NCBI GenBank assembly: GCA_039881045.1
Contig: JAYWVB010000013.1
Location: 372,001-436,000, forward strand
Source of the DNA: Chaetomium olivaceum
Taxonomy: Eukaryota; Ascomycota; Sordariomycetes; Sordariales; Chaetomiaceae
Length of the DNA stretch: 64,000 nt
Reading direction: 5' to 3'
The notes below the pieces were generated by a model. The model saw nothing but the letters and a program-made list of their open reading frames with translations. It ran no database searches and was not told the origin of the DNA. The position numbers and the translations under genes were made by a program. Positions 25,682 through 38,435 of this stretch are shown here, in pieces. Numbering within the stretch: position 1 is the stretch's first letter; every line of letters starts with the position of its first letter.

Positions 25682-27401
25682 ATGTGGGCTTTCTCTTCGT
25701 CGAATAATACCCCGGAGGCTGCCACTCCGTCGCCGTCGCCGGATGTCCCTGCGACAGACGAACCTCAGAATGACGGATCAAAGCTCAAGACCTTTATCTC
25801 GATTTTAAGAAAGTGAGTGCATCGGGTGGAGATACGACTTTTCCAGCCCCTTTTTCTGCAAATAGCGTTCGAAGGCGACCATAGTCGGTGAGGCTGGCGA
25901 GAGGTCATCTGGTCATCGGCGAGTGCATTGGCATACGGTGTTAACATCTGTACCTTCTCAGGTTCATAGGAGTCGCCGACCTCGCTTCCGTTCGGTTCTC
26001 CCTGCCGTCACAACTTCTCGAACCGACCCCGAATCTCGAATACTGGAACTATCTTGATTCCCCGAATGCCTTCATCGCCATTGGAACCGCAGACGAGCCG
26101 GTTGACCGCATGCTGGAAGTGTTGCGTTTCTGGTTCACAAAGGATCTCAAGTATGCAAAAGGGAAGCCCTGCAAGCCTTACAACTCTTGCCTGGGCGAGT
26201 TCTTCAGGGTATGTTGAAGCGGGTGGACTGAAATTCGCCGGCGAGGGGAGACAGTTACTGATGGAATATTCCGGTTAGTGCAACTGGGAAACCGAGGATG
26301 ACGCTCCCAAGATCGATACAAGTGCGCTGCGGAAAAACAGCAGCAGCCCTGGAAGTAGCGCGTCAAGTATGAAGTCGGCAAAGCTCTCCGTGCCAGCTGG
26401 ACTCGGATCTGGAGATGCCCGGGCTGCCTCAACTGTCTCGGTCTCACAGTCGGCTAAGAACCCGACCAAGCCGGTCCGGGTTTCATATTTGACGGAGCAA
26501 ACCTCTCATCACCCACCCGTCAGTGCTTTTTACGTCAGCTGCCCGGAGAAAGGGATCCACGCCAAGGGTTTCGACCAGATCACGGCCAAGTTTACGGGCA
26601 CTTCGATCAAGGTGATGCCAGGAGAGCACAATCTGGGCATCTTCATCACAGTGGAGCGTCGCGACCATGAGACATACCAGCTTACGCACCCTGCTGCGCA
26701 TTTAGGCGGTATTCTCAGGGGCGCCCTGAGTGTGAGTGTCGGCGATATGGCCTACGTCACATGCCCCGAGACCAAACTCAAGGCAATCCTGCGCTACTAC
26801 GATGACGGCTGGCTCGGTCGGACAACCAACAAAGTCGAGGGCATCATTTTCCGGTATGACCCAGAGAATGATAACAAACGGCAGATCCAAGACGTCCCGG
26901 AGGCGGACATTCTCGTGAGGCTAGGCGGCCCCTGGAAGGAGAAGATCGTCTTCACCGTCGGCTCCAAGCCATTAGTGAGCGCCCATTACTCCCCTACGGC
27001 GAAGCCACACCGCTGACTTCATTTCACAGAATTCCCACCCCCCAGAGAACCAGATCACCATCATCGACATCGCTCCTCTTGCTGTTGCGCCCAAGGTGCT
27101 CCCGCCCGCCGACAAGCAGTTGCCCAACGAGTCCTTGCAACTCTGGGGAGAAGTCACCAAAGCCATCCTTGCCAAACAGTTTTCGCGGGCGACGACAGTA
27201 AAACAAGAGCTCGAGGAGGCCCAGCGTGAGAAGGCCCGGGAGCGCGAAAAGACAAAAGAGCCCTGGAAGCCCGTCTTTTTCGAGCAGGCTACCGACAAGG
27301 CCGGCAAGCCGTCGTTGACAGAGAAGGGGAGAGAGGTACTCAACAGGGCGCAGAAGGGGGATTGGAGTATGGAGGGCATCATTTCCAAAGAGGCGGTTTG
27401 A
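25682..27401 (+). CDS. Oxysterol-binding protein homologue (ORP/Osh family)
   Basis: Four exons (25682-25812, 25962-26208, 26279-26974, 27030-27401) give an uninterrupted 481-aa protein. The ORP signature EQTSHHPP is present at residues 199-206. N-terminal to it are the lid region (FIGVADLASVRFSLPSQLLE) and KPCKPYNSCLGEFFR, the conserved 'P-N-LGE' segment. No PH domain, ankyrin repeat or FFAT motif is seen, so it is a short, ligand-domain-only ORP. Such proteins exchange sterols or PI4P/phosphatidylserine between membranes at contact sites. A Ser/Ala-rich insert (about residues 135-180) precedes the signature, and the C-terminus is a charged helical segment (KQELEEAQREKAREREKTKE) before the conserved WxPxFFE motif. 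I cannot decide which yeast Osh it matches best. Confidence 0.93.
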
Positions 27402-28638
27402 TGGCGTTGAGACACTGTATGTGGGAACAGGGTGCATGCATTTTGGCTTGGTATAGAATAGAGGTGGTTTCAGCGGCATCATCTCGACCGACATCCCCCT
27501 ATTGGATGAGTCTTCACACATTATTTCCCCTTTCAGCTTTTCGGCATGGCAGGCTGGGCGTTTGTCGCTGGCACGATGACGCGTACGCACGGAGGGGCAT
27601 GAAGAGGGGCTTCCTTCCACTGAATGCACCACAGCTAGGAGAGGTGTTGATGATACCTGCCTAGAATAGGGTATATCCTTTGGAACTATTCTGTTATGGG
27701 ACGCATCGGCCAGGAGATTAATGTTATGAACATGAAGTAAGGTACCCGAGGAGGCAGTGCTCGTTTGACGCTTGTGCAACCCCGCTGTATCCTTTGATGA
27801 GAAACGACCCAAAAGTCCCTGGCGTCACAAAACACGGCTCAGGGGCCTTAGGGTTAGTGTTATGTGTGCATGACCAGCAGGATCGTCGGGTACGTAAGGC
27901 GATCGTATGGATGGATGGCCAGGTTGTGACAAAACCATCTCATGGATATGAAATAGAGGAATTCCGACTTCCGTTGTCGGCCTCAGGTTCGTCAGAGCGT
28001 TGCGCACTGGCACGAGTCGATGAAGTCAAAATCTTGGCAACAGGCAACACCCCAGGCTTCGCCCCACAGTGCGTTTTTGGCAGACGAGGCAGAGCATCTT
28101 ACTCACGTTATCGTTATCGGAGCCGCTAAACCCCATTCCAACATGCTGCGTCGAGCGCAACTGAAAAAGGAGCAGAAAAAAAGGGACAGAGGGGAAAACA
28201 TTGGGGGCCCCAGGCAAGGCAGACACCGCACCAATATCAGCTTGGACTCGTACCACCTCTCGATGCACAGTCCTCGACGATTGCCTCGCCAAATCGTACT
28301 TTTAAGACCTTGACATCTGGCCCCTGCAAATTCCCCGGGGCCGCCAAGCAATCGCCTTGTCTGTCGAACCCCTAAACTCAACCTGAACAATCCCCGAAAG
28401 CCAAGGCCAAGCCAAAGAATCTCATCAGCCAACGCGCGACAACCACCGACCCCATCACCCCAACAAGGGCCCTCACCACCCCAGCGAACGGGGCAAGCTA
28501 AAACAGACAGCTGCCACAGGCCCAAGGTTTCTAGCGCCGCCCGCGATAGGAATTCGGAAACAGGCAACCAAGGGGACAAAAGAAAAAGAGAAAAAGGCAG
28601 AGACCGAGTCAAGAAATACGAAAAGAAACAAAGCAGCC
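27402..28638. other. Intergenic region, no gene seen
   Basis: The 3' flank of the OSBP-family gene and the promoter/leader of VPS74, both on the plus strand. The last about 250 nt before 28639 are A/C-rich, as in fungal leaders. No additional coding unit is supported. Confidence 0.55.
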
Positions 28639-30025
28639 ATGGCGACTACTACGTCGGGCCTGACACGGCGTCGAGGCGGCGCGGGAGGAGACGGGGATAC
28701 CAACGGCGGCAGCGGCATCGGGTCGCGGACCAATTCGTCGGCCAACGTCCGGGACAACGGGACGCCCAGCGCGGGGCCCGAGACGAGCTACGAGAGCGGC
28801 GAGAACGGCCACCGGATCGCCTTCGACCCGCGCGACATCAGCGAGAGCGCCGAGCGCAGCAAGCAGCCCAAGCTGACGCTCATGGAGGAGGTGTTGCTGC
28901 TGGGGCTTAAGGATAAGCAGGTTGGTTTTTTTCTGGTTTTTTTTTTTTCTAGAGCCCGACTTGACTCCCGCCCTCGCTGTGGCTGGCGTGTGGAGCGTAG
29001 GATGACATGGCAGATGATTGACTTTGGTTTACGAACACAGGGTTACCTCTCCTTCTGGAACGACAACATCTCGTACGCGTTGCGCGGGTGCATCGTCCTC
29101 GAACTAGCCTTCCGCGGCCGCATAGCCATGCAAAAGACGCCCTCGAGGCGGAGCTTCCCGCTGCCTGATCGCATCATCGAGGTAATCGACGACACACTGA
29201 CGGGCGAGGTGCTCTTGGACGAGGCGCTCAAGATGATGAAGACGAGCGAGAAGATGAGCGTCAGCAGCTGGATTGACCTGATGAGCGGTACGCGAACACC
29301 ACTACACTACCATCATCACCACCCACCAACACCGACCCAGAAAAGAAAAACGGATACGAATTCGCGAGTTGTGTGCTAACGTATGTGTCGGGCGGGCAGG
29401 CGAGACATGGAACCTCATGAAGATCGGCTACCAGCTCAAGCAGGTGCGCGAGCGGCTGGCCAAGGGCCTGGTAGACAAGGGCATCTTGCGGACCGAGAAG
29501 CGCAACTTTTTGCTGTTCGACATGGCGACGCACCCCGTGGTGGACAACGGCGCCAAGGAGGAGATCCGGCGGCGCGTGCGCAACGTGCTGACGCAGCGCA
29601 CCGTCGTCATCAACGGCTCGCAGTGGCTGCCCGAGAACCTCGAGTTCCGCCACATACGCACCATCGCCATGGTGTGCGCCGCCTATGCCGCCAACGTGCT
29701 CGAGAACGCTCTCTCCACCCTCGGCCACGAGGCCCGCGAGAAGGCCTTCAACCAGACCGACGAGCTGCTTGCCGACTACAGCCAGTGGCCCTTTGGCCGC
29801 AAGGCCACCGGCAACGACATCGGGGAGAACCTGCCGCAGGTTATTGCTGAGGTGCGTTCAACTCGATTTCTTAAATAAACCTCATCCCCCGCCTCTTCGT
29901 CTCCGAAAATAAAAGCAAACTAACCCCCTCCGTAGGAAATCAACAAGGCCCCAGAGAAGGAACTCCAGCTGGAAGTCGTAGCAGCCTGCCTGAACGTCTT
30001 CACACGCCTTGACTCCCTTCTCTAG
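28639..30025 (+). CDS. VPS74: Vps74 / GOLPH3 (GPP34) Golgi phosphatidylinositol-4-phosphate effector
   Basis: Four exons (28639-28920, 29041-29287, 29400-29851, 29936-30025) give 356 aa, close to yeast Vps74. A disordered Gly/Ser-rich N-terminus with an Arg cluster (TRRRGG) precedes the GPP34 domain, which begins at KLTLMEEVLLLGLKDKQGYL and runs to the end. Family landmarks include LSFWNDNISYALRGCIVLEL, the basic RRRVRN segment and QWLPENLEFRHIRTIAMVCA. Vps74 binds PI4P and the cytosolic tails of Golgi glycosyltransferases and keeps them in the Golgi, so it acts in glycosylation and cell-wall assembly. Intron 1 (28921-29040, GTTGGT donor) is 120 nt with no in-frame stop, so it can be mis-annotated as coding. 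Confidence 0.96.
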
Positions 30026-31770
30026 TGGTCAGGTAGTCTGCCGCCGGCACCCCCGCTGACCCGATACATGTTCTGGCCTCCCTTTTAGTGGGTGGCACCA
30101 CAATTGCCCTGCCCGGCGAGGTGGTCAAAATGCTGCCCACGATCAACGTACAATTGTCCACTTTCCGTGGCTCATCATCTCTTTTGGGCAACTTCGATTC
30201 TGTCCTTTCTCTATGTCACTCCAACTACGCGAAACCTACCTCCTCAGCAACCAATGTTTTTGGCGTGTTTGGCATGAAACGACTCTTCCATGTGATGGGC
30301 CGAAAGCACCATTTCTTCTTCTTCCTGCTCGGCTCTGGGAAAAATACAATGTGTGTGATTGGGCTGTGGGTTGTTTTCACGTCGTCAAGGCGCGGGTAAT
30401 CAAAGCGCCGGAAAATCGGGAGGGGGCGGGCACCCATGGGCTCTATCTAACCTGAGGCTCGGGCTGGGGCTTGGAACTGGTCGGGGAACGCTGGTGGTTT
30501 CTACAGGCGGAAACACTTTAACGGCATGGGCGGCTAAGAAACGAAACAGACGGGTGGTTGGTTGGTTGGGTAGGTAGGTAGGCCGGGCAGGGGAGGGAAA
30601 GGGGGAGGGCGGAACCGGGATCGGGAAAAAGGGCGGCATTTGTCTGACTGTCTGTCAGTCTACGTGCAATTGATTGCATCCTTTCCCGGCCTAGTTCTGG
30701 TAGGGGGTGTTGGGGCGGGAAAGGGGGTTGGGTTGGTTCACGACGTGACCCTGCGGTTTGATGTGGTGGTGGTGGTGTTGGTGTTGGGCTGTACGACGAC
30801 CTAGATGCCCGGACCATGTTGGCTTTTTCACTGTTATCTACTTTCGGGGGGAGCTCTTGTGTTTGGTTGTTGGGAAACGGAGCAAAAGGGAGCCTGTTTC
30901 TTCTCTCTTCTCTCTTCTCTTGTTATCTTAAGGATTCTTGCTACTTCCTTTATTTTTTTTTATTTCATGCAGATAATTGATGGCGTGTCATGACTCCAAT
31001 CTGTAACATCTCGAGTAAAGGCTGTCTCTTGGGGATAGATTTGGTCTAACTATGGGTGGTCGCGTGTCACATTACTGGATTTGGAGTCTTCGGAGCGGAT
31101 TGGTGTGTACGGCATGCTTGCGGACTAACACTAAATACAAATACACCTCCCTCATCACCTTCGTGTTTGGACGTAGCACATTCTGGATGGGGAAAAAAAC
31201 GAGAGAAAGAAGATCAAGTGCCAAAAAGAAGGAAAATACATGCACAAACAAGTCTGAACTAGAAAAGAACTACCAAAAGCTCACCGGCCAACGTGCCGCC
31301 TCCCCCCGCTCGTCCACGGGGGCGTCCTTGCGGGGGCGTTGTGAATCAGTGCCGCGAATTTCGTTTATAAAGTGCTGGCACTGGGGGTAATGGGAAAGCA
31401 GGTGGGCGTTGAACCCGTACTGTGCTAGGTATGGGACGGAAAGCGCAGTGTTGGGGGGTCGGCCTTATGAGGTATGGAGTGGTCGTTAGGGTGGAGCAGA
31501 GGGTATGCGGTACGCGGTATGCGGTCTAGACGTTGGGTTACTTGCTTTGCGATCAGCTCAGACAATGATATTTTCCTATCCACTGGACTCCGAGAATAAC
31601 ATGCAGACTAGGTGCCGCCCAACAGACAACAATAAAGCCCAAAAATACCGCGGTACGTCCGGTATAAGATCAACGCCAGACACCGCAACATACGAACAAA
31701 GACCGCATTAACTAGCCGCCCGCCCGCCCCGACAAAGCTTCCCGTCTCTTCCCACTTCCAGGACCCCCCT
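30026..31770. other. Intergenic region between convergent VPS74 and SURF6 genes
   Basis: Holds both 3'UTRs. The sequence is G/T-rich around 30400-30800 with GGTTGGTTGGTTGGG-like tracts and a TGTTGGTGTTGG segment. No ORF is supported as a gene. Confidence 0.5.
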
Positions 31771-33649
31771 CTATTTCCGCCCGCCACCAAACCCGCCCTC
31801 GAACCCAGGCCGGTTCTTCTTCTTGGTCTGCACGCCCTTGTTCTTCTTCTTGCCGGACTTGTGGGCGGCTTTCTCCTCCCGGCGCTTGCGGAGGTTGTCT
31901 TCGCGCTTGCGCTGGCGCTGGTGGATGGATGTCTTGACGTCCTCGGCGCGGTCCTTCCACTCGCGCTCCGACTTCTTCTTGGACTTCTCCTTGCGCTTCA
32001 GCGCCTTCTTGAGCAGCGACTCGTTGTCGTGGACTTTGACACCCTCGGCACGCTTGCGCGCGGCCAGCCACGTCTCCTTCTCGAGCACCTCCTTGCGCTT
32101 GTCCTCGTCCATGTTTGCGACGCGCTTCTTTTGCGCCTCCAGCTTGAGGAGCGCCGTCTTGGGGTCCGAGGGCCCCTTCTTCTTGGCGCTGGCTGGGCCC
32201 TTTTCGTAGCTCAAGTCGTGCGATAGCTGGGTTCCGTCGGAGAAGGCAAGACGGCCAAAGGCAAAGTGGTTGGCGTTGCGGTCATCGTCTTGATCGAACA
32301 AGGGGCTGAGCCCGGGCGAGTTGCGCGCGCTGTTGAGCGCTTGCTCCCGTTTCCTGTCCTCCTCTTCCTTGGCCAACCGGCGCATCTCCTGTTTGTGGGC
32401 CTTGCGCTGGGCCTGCTTCTCGCGCCGCGACTCGAACAAGTCTTGCCTTGTGCGGATGGGCTTGCCCTCGGAATCGTCAGCCTTGCGGTCGGCGCGCAGA
32501 GCCATGAGTTTGGCCTCGAGACGAGCGCGGAGAGCGGTGGTGTCGGCGGGAATCTTAAGGTACTTGGGCTTTTCTGATGGCGGAACGGCGGAGGATATCG
32601 AAGTCGTGGTACTCGCGGGTTCGACTGAGGCGTTCTTGACGGTGTCAAAGGTGGGCGACTCTGGGGTTGATTCCGCTGATGTGTCTTCCTCGTTTGCGAG
32701 CCCCGATACGTCGATGGGCGCCAAAACCTCGTCGTCACTCTCGGCCTCGGCGGATGGCTGTACGGGCGCTTCGTCGGTGGTGGACTCCTCGGCCTCGCTC
32801 TCATCCCCCTTGGCGGCGACTTTCTCGACCTTCTTGACCTTTTCTATCTTCTCAGCCTTCTTCGCCTTCTTAGGGTTCTCTTCCTTCGCCTTCTTGGCCT
32901 CCTCCTGCTTCTGCTTCTTGGCCAACTTCTTCTCCTTCGCCTGAGCCTTCTTGCTGAGAGCAGGTTCGTCGGCACCCTGTTCTGGCTCCTCCTCGACCGC
33001 CTTCTGCTTTTTTGGTGCCTTTTCCTCCGCCTCCTCTTTCTCCTCCTCCTCCTCTTCCTCGTCGCCTTCGTCCAACTTCAGCTTCTTCTTCAGCCCCTCC
33101 CCAGGCTTCTCCCTCTCAATACCGGAGATATCACTGTCGTCATCCCGCCCGGACTCTTCCCCACTCTCCTCCTCGGCCTCCATCTCTCGCAGCTTTCGCT
33201 TGTTCCGCGCCCGCTCGTCGAGCACCTCCTTCGCATTGCGGTTGAGTTCGCTGTCCGGGTCGAGCTTTCCCCGCTTGGCGGCCCTGGCTTCGTCCTTGGT
33301 CTGCTTCTTTTTCCTCCATTGGTCCTGTCACGGGGGGAACGAACAGGCGCATCAGCAACAGTCTTGCGCGTACGTGGGGGTACCGCAACCAGATAGGGAT
33401 GCGGTGCGCTAAATAACAACCCCATCGCATAGCGAAGGGGCGGGAGAGCGAGCAGAGGGGAAAGACAACATACACTTGTGTCTTCCCCGTAGTACATCTT
33501 GGCTGGTATCAGGGAAAGGAGGCCATCGAAGGCCTTTGCATGATCGCGCAGGCGCTCCTGGTGCAAACGAGCAAGGATCAGTTGGCGCACGTTTGCTTTG
33601 GTGAGGACGGCTTGCACCGGGCGCTTACCTGCAAAGTCGAGTCTGCCAT
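31771..33649 (-). CDS. RRP14: SURF6 / Rrp14 family ribosome biogenesis protein
   Basis: Exons 33649-33629, 33557-33474 and 33324-31771 give 552 aa. A 7-codon first exon (MADSTLQ) joins ERLRDHAKAFDGLLSLIPAK and YYGEDTS, the conserved Rrp14 N-terminal domain. After the second intron follow basic DQWRKKKQTKDEARAAKRGK and a long Lys/Glu-rich disordered region. The C-terminal SURF6 domain spans roughly residues 380-552, with FAFGRLAFSDG, ALLKLEAQKKRVANMDEDKR and a final Lys/Arg-rich helix. The family acts in the nucleolus in both 40S and 60S subunit maturation. Its very high charge and nucleolar-type basic tracts fit. Both the N-terminal and C-terminal family domains are present and in frame. Confidence 0.94.
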
Positions 33650-34418
33650 ATTTGTGTCTGTTACTTGAATTGCAACGAATAATGGGTTCACATTCGTATT
33701 TCAAGGGTACCAGTGGCGACGAGATACTCGTGCTGCGGACAATCCTGACAAACACGGCGTCGACCTCGAGGAAAATTAACGAGGCGGGACGACGGCGGAT
33801 GAATTTTATCGCCGGCGAAATTTTGGGTGGATGTGGAGTTCTCGTTGCTGCCCCACCTATGCAACATGCCGATTCTGCCGGGCGGTCAGTCTATTGAGAG
33901 TGGATTTTGGGGGTGACAATAGCAATGAGTAAAAGTTAACAATGGGAAATAAGCAAGCTTTACAAGTTGAGTATGACAATAGCGCACTTGATCAATATAC
34001 TCAATCCCGGACTTATTCCTATTGATAAATGCTAGGTCTGTGACCGAGACTGAGTCGTACATCTGTTGTACACTACATACATATGAGCTATCTACAAGTA
34101 CCTACCGTATGGCGGGGCTGGCGTTTGCGACGAACCACCTCATCCCCTCCAGCAGCCCAAACGCTTCCATTGCCATACTCCACATCTTCATCCGTCTTTA
34201 CCCCCAACAACATCATGACCTTTAGCATGGCAAACACCAAGTTGATTAAAGATACACAACACTTGTTATGATGCTCCCGCCGCCAGATTCCAAACGCCAA
34301 CTCGGCCCTAAAGAAATAGGCCAAACGCCAGCGCCACGCTATGCACTATTCCCGCTTCTACTTCGCCATTCCAGTTCCCTATCCGCTGCGCCCCCGCCCT
34401 ACCCATACAACAACCAGA
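33650..34418. other. Intergenic region, no gene seen
   Basis: Promoter/leader of the SURF6 gene and 3' flank of EXO1; both genes are on the minus strand. It is AT-richer than its surroundings (about 33890-34280). No coding unit is supported. Confidence 0.55.
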
Positions 34419-36807
34419 TCATGAATACAGAAACTTCGACAGATTCAGCCGGCTCACTGTGCCGAAAGGTGCAAGTCCACCATCCACACCATCCACTCCA
34501 TCATTGTCGCTGTCGCTCTCGGGGATTATCTGATCCTCGCTACCCAAGGACATGTTCAGCGCCTCAACCTCCTCGACATCTACTTTCGGCAGAGGGATGA
34601 ACGCCGGGTTTACAGGCAACGAGTCAAGCTGTCTGGAACTATTGCTTGCCGGCGGGGTCCAAGGCATCGACTGTGGCTTTCCACGTCGCAACGCCCGAGT
34701 TCCGATTCGCTGCAGGGGAGTCGGCATGGGGATTTGCGTGTCTGTTGGGCTGCTGCTCTTCGGGGTCGCCATTTGCTGGACACTGGATGCCGGCGTAGGC
34801 AGTCCGTGGACGACTCGAATCCGGGGTTGTGCCGTGTCATACGAAAACCCCTTGAGCAGCTCTCCCAGCGGTGTCATCGATGCGGGAGAGCCACCGCTAT
34901 ACCCCTTGGTTGGTCCGTGTTGAACAGGCGATGAGGCCGCTACTTCTACCGCATCATCGGAATTGTGGTTGTGGCTGTCCATTGACAGCTCCGAAGGAAG
35001 ACCATCTTCTTTCCGTTTCTTAGGAGAGGGTTCGTGGAAAATGGCGATGTCGTCAGCTGGCTTGGTTGGCTTCTCGGAGCGCCATGAGTGGTCCGGGAGA
35101 CTTCGGAATGCCTCTTCGATCGAGTCATCCGACATCAAAAACTCGTCCACCTTCTTCTTGGCAGGCCTCTTTTTCTGTTTCGAGGAAAAGAATTTGCTCT
35201 TTTCTGGGTCGCGCTGGCAACTTCGGCAAAGGCCGAGTCATCACACAAGCGGGCTTTCTTCGGGGGCCTGCTGGAAGCAGCTGGGTCCTGGTACACTTGG
35301 ATCGCTGGGCCCGCTGTCCGGCGACGATGCGCTGCTGACTCGAATATATCCAAACCGAGCAACTTTGAGACAGGTTCCGTCCTTCGTCGGAGCGTGCGAG
35401 AAGAATTGCTCGTGTAGGGTCGGGGTGGACTTGCCGAAGCTTCCTCGACGCCTTCAATATATGGCCTTGGGAGCGGGAACACGATCGGGCGGGGAGCCTC
35501 TTCAACGGGGGTGCTGGTGTTAGGATCTGAATCGACGACGCGAAGCAGTTCGGGTCCATTTCACCGAGAGGTATCCGACGGGAATTTCTGTCCTTGAAGA
35601 ACTCGTTAATCGGTTTTCCAAGGCTTCTTGGCGGTCCGCTCGCTGGGGCAAGAGCCTGGCTAATCCTCCGCTTCCCGGGAGACCGCGGAATCACGATGCG
35701 CTGTTTGGTGATAGGATTGACATCGCCAGCAGCGATGGACCGAGCCATTTCGGTCTCGACTGGTGCCCCGATGAATGGCATGTCGTCAACGTTAACCGAG
35801 GGCTCCGGATCTGTCAAGAGAACGATATCCCGCTTTTTTGGACAAAAAACGCGCTGATGCAAAAAGGTAAGCTCGGCTTGCTTGAAATCCTGAAGGTATG
35901 AATCGGGGATCTGGTGTTTGCCGTTGAAACGCAGCATTTTGACGACTCGTTCGGGTGTTTTGTGCTTCCGAATCAAACGATAAGCCGTTTTTAAGCCGAC
36001 GTTGTTGACGCCGTCCAGGTAGTCGCAGCCGCTGAGAATAGCCATATGCCGAAACTCGGTATCCGTCCAGTCGGTAAGAGAAATCTCGCGGACAGCGACA
36101 AAGTCTCGCCGATTTATCTCGATACATTGTCCGTGCTGGTCCATCTTGGTTAGGAGGCGCTTGGCCCCGAATACCAACAGGTCGGAATCCTCGGAGACGA
36201 TGCCGCTGATGATACCTTGGCGTTCGAGATATACCATCTGAGAGTCTGCCTCGTACGGTGCGACCACATACGGGACTTCGGCCTTTTTAAGCTCCTCGAT
36301 CAGATGACGAGCCATTTCCGGCGTGACGTCGATGGCCTTCTGGAGCTCGGCATAAGCCTGCGACGGCTTGCCAGCCCTCAAGAGCTCGAGTCCGATCTTC
36401 TTGCATTCTTCCCGACGCTTGGACCGGGAAGCTTCGGTCTTTGCCTTGCTGGGCAGAAAATCGCCGTCAAAGACTAGATACGGGGTAACACCGAAGTACT
36501 TGAACATCCTAACCCGATGCATGGCAAAGTCCACATATCTAATAGGATGTTAATATGAGGAAGGATTAAGAGAAAAGCAGTCCGGACTTACTTGCGAGTT
36601 GGCTTGCCCTGGGCCAGCTCCATGGCACAAGCTACGGCACCGCGATGGAGCCAGCCATAGGCGTCGACGCCGAAGGTCTCACCGGCATACTTTTTGAGCT
36701 CGGTGGGACGATGGATGGATTTGAGGAGCGGGAGAAGACCTTAAGGGAAGTCAGCGGGTGAGGCAGCGGGAGGGAAGAGCGGGCGGAATAATACCTGAAA
36801 TGCCCAT
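34419..36807 (-). CDS. EXO1: Exonuclease 1 (EXO1), two apparent frameshifts in the C-terminal part
   Basis: Exons 36807-36795, 36739-36592 and 36538-34419. The nuclease domain is complete: MGISGLLPLL start, D30 in GVDAYGWLHRG, VFDGDFLPSK, the metal-binding APYEADSQM and VSEDSDLLVFG, and the helix-hairpin region SGCDYLDGVNNVGLKTAYRL. EXO1 is a 5'-3' exonuclease and flap endonuclease in mismatch repair and end resection. After MDPNCFA the frame moves at about 35533-35545 to continue as VFPLPRPYIEGVEEA; it moves again at the T4 run 35200-35203 (A4 on the coding strand) to KKRPAKKKVDEFLMSDDSIE. Read as given, translation stops at 35125 (524 aa). One extra base at each site gives 760 aa, a normal fungal length. 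No intron fits either site. The catalytic domain is unaffected; only the regulatory tail is at stake. Confidence 0.93.
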
Positions 36808-37718
36808 CTTGGTGGTCACCCAAGGGAGCAGGGCTTGCGTAGTCCGCTGTAGCGGTCGGGGAAAGTCTCGGCACCGAAAAGCGGACAGTGGCTAAACAGA
36901 TGTGATGGCCATGGGTCTCGGTATTGGTATCCTCTGGTTGTTTCTGTCGGTGGACCTAACACGGGGATTGTTGGAAGGGCGCGTGGTTATTCAGGGCGTG
37001 TTTACGGATCTGTGACGCGTGCCGAGTGGAAAAAGGGCGACGAAGAATACGAAGAAGAAACGCTTGACACAACGGCGGCAGAACAAACAAAAGGATAGAG
37101 GGAGATGGCGAAGAGCTAGAGTATTGAATCGAATGAACACAATGGTGGGAGTCGGTTGGATGTGGGGGGTGCCGGTTGCCAATTTCGGCCGTGGATGGTG
37201 GTGCGCAGTCGGCAGTCGCTAAATTATTCACCAGGAACGGGAAGCGCGACCGCGTCGTCGAGCTCCGTTACCCCCGCGACGGCCCCACCCGATGATTCCA
37301 GGCACCGCCAGGGTTAGTTATATAGTGCGGGGATGGTCAGGGTTTGACAGGTCCAACGGAATTTGACCAAAAGGGATGGGATAGGATAGAGATCCGTAGT
37401 AAATGTGCAAGATGCACTAATTACAAAGCAGTGTGTATTAAATGTGTATTAAATCTCTCTATCACTTACGACCATAATAAGCCTTCCAGCACAACGACAA
37501 CCTGAGCTACCATCCGAACAAGCTTGATTCAAGCTCCTCCCACCCCCTGCAGGCACTTCAAGCTTATCGGCCCAACGCCCCGCCGTTATCGACCTGCTCC
37601 ATCAAAAAACTTCCCCGGCAGGACTGGAATGCAACTCATGCTCATCAGACAGCTCTCAGGTCACAGGCCCCCTAGATAAACAACACCAACCAAGCTGAAA
37701 CGACCACGTTTATTCATC
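36808..37718. other. Divergent promoter region of EXO1 and TMA16
   Basis: About 0.9 kb between the EXO1 (-) and TMA16 (+) start codons, so both promoters lie here. A GTGTATTAAAT-type tandem duplication lies near 37431-37454. No gene is seen. Confidence 0.6.
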
Positions 37719-38435
37719 ATGGCAAAAACACTAGAGAAGACGCGGAAGCAGATCGCGAAAAAGAGGAACGGGAATATCGACGCGCTTCACGGCAAGAGCC
37801 GGGATTCAAAACGCCTTCATCGAGCCCAAGTGCGCGATGACCGACTCGAGAAGATCGCTGAGACCCGACGGAAAAAGGACAAACCGCTCCGTTCGTGTTA
37901 TCTCATTCTTTCCTCGAAGCTTTGAGACCAACTAACCATGACAAGTTGCCCGTGTCAAATTCTTCCAAAGCGCTGTCGAAGAGAATGGAAACGAGCCGCT
38001 TTCGCTCGAGGCTATTCAAGCCAAAGTCAGCGAGTGAGTACTGTGGCGTCAACTAACACAAACCGTCTGTTTACAACAGGAACACACACTAATTATAGCC
38101 CAGGTTTGTGCACCAATACGATGAGGAGTATGAAGAGGTCAAGAAGACCCGGCGCGCAGGACGGCCAGCGAGTGCGAGGGAAGATCTGCTCAAAATGAAG
38201 ATCTCGGCCCTCGAGAGAGAGCACCGCGACGGATTCTGTACAGCTGTTTCCGCCCAATCCCCACCATCAATGAGCTGACCCTCTTTTAGATATGCCCGAT
38301 CTCACTGTGGAAGCGAATGTCCAGCTGCTCAGCAGGTTCGAAGGATCCTGGACGTACCTCAACTGTCTTTCCTGGGTCAAGCTATCAGCCGCGGGAACCG
38401 TCAAGCCCTCCAGCTTCCCTCCCCAGGGTCTCTAA
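37719..38435 (+). CDS. TMA16: Translation machinery-associated protein 16 (Tma16)
   Basis: Four exons (37719-37890, 37946-38033, 38104-38237, 38290-38435) give 179 aa, almost the length of yeast Tma16. The basic N-terminus MAKTLEKTRKQIAKKRNG and HGKSRDSKRLHRAQVRDDRL are family hallmarks. They are followed by VKFFQSAVEENGNEPLSLE, VHQYDEEYEEVKKTRRAGRP and the C-terminal MPDLTVEANVQLLSRFEGSW. Tma16 binds pre-60S particles and ribosomes. The first intron uses an unusual GTTCGT donor with an ACTAAC branch site, and splicing there restores the conserved KPLLARVKFF reading. Confidence 0.93.

Noticed and set aside
27838..27852. TTAGGGTTAG telomere-like sequence
   Set aside because: Less than two units, inside an ordinary intergenic region; chance.
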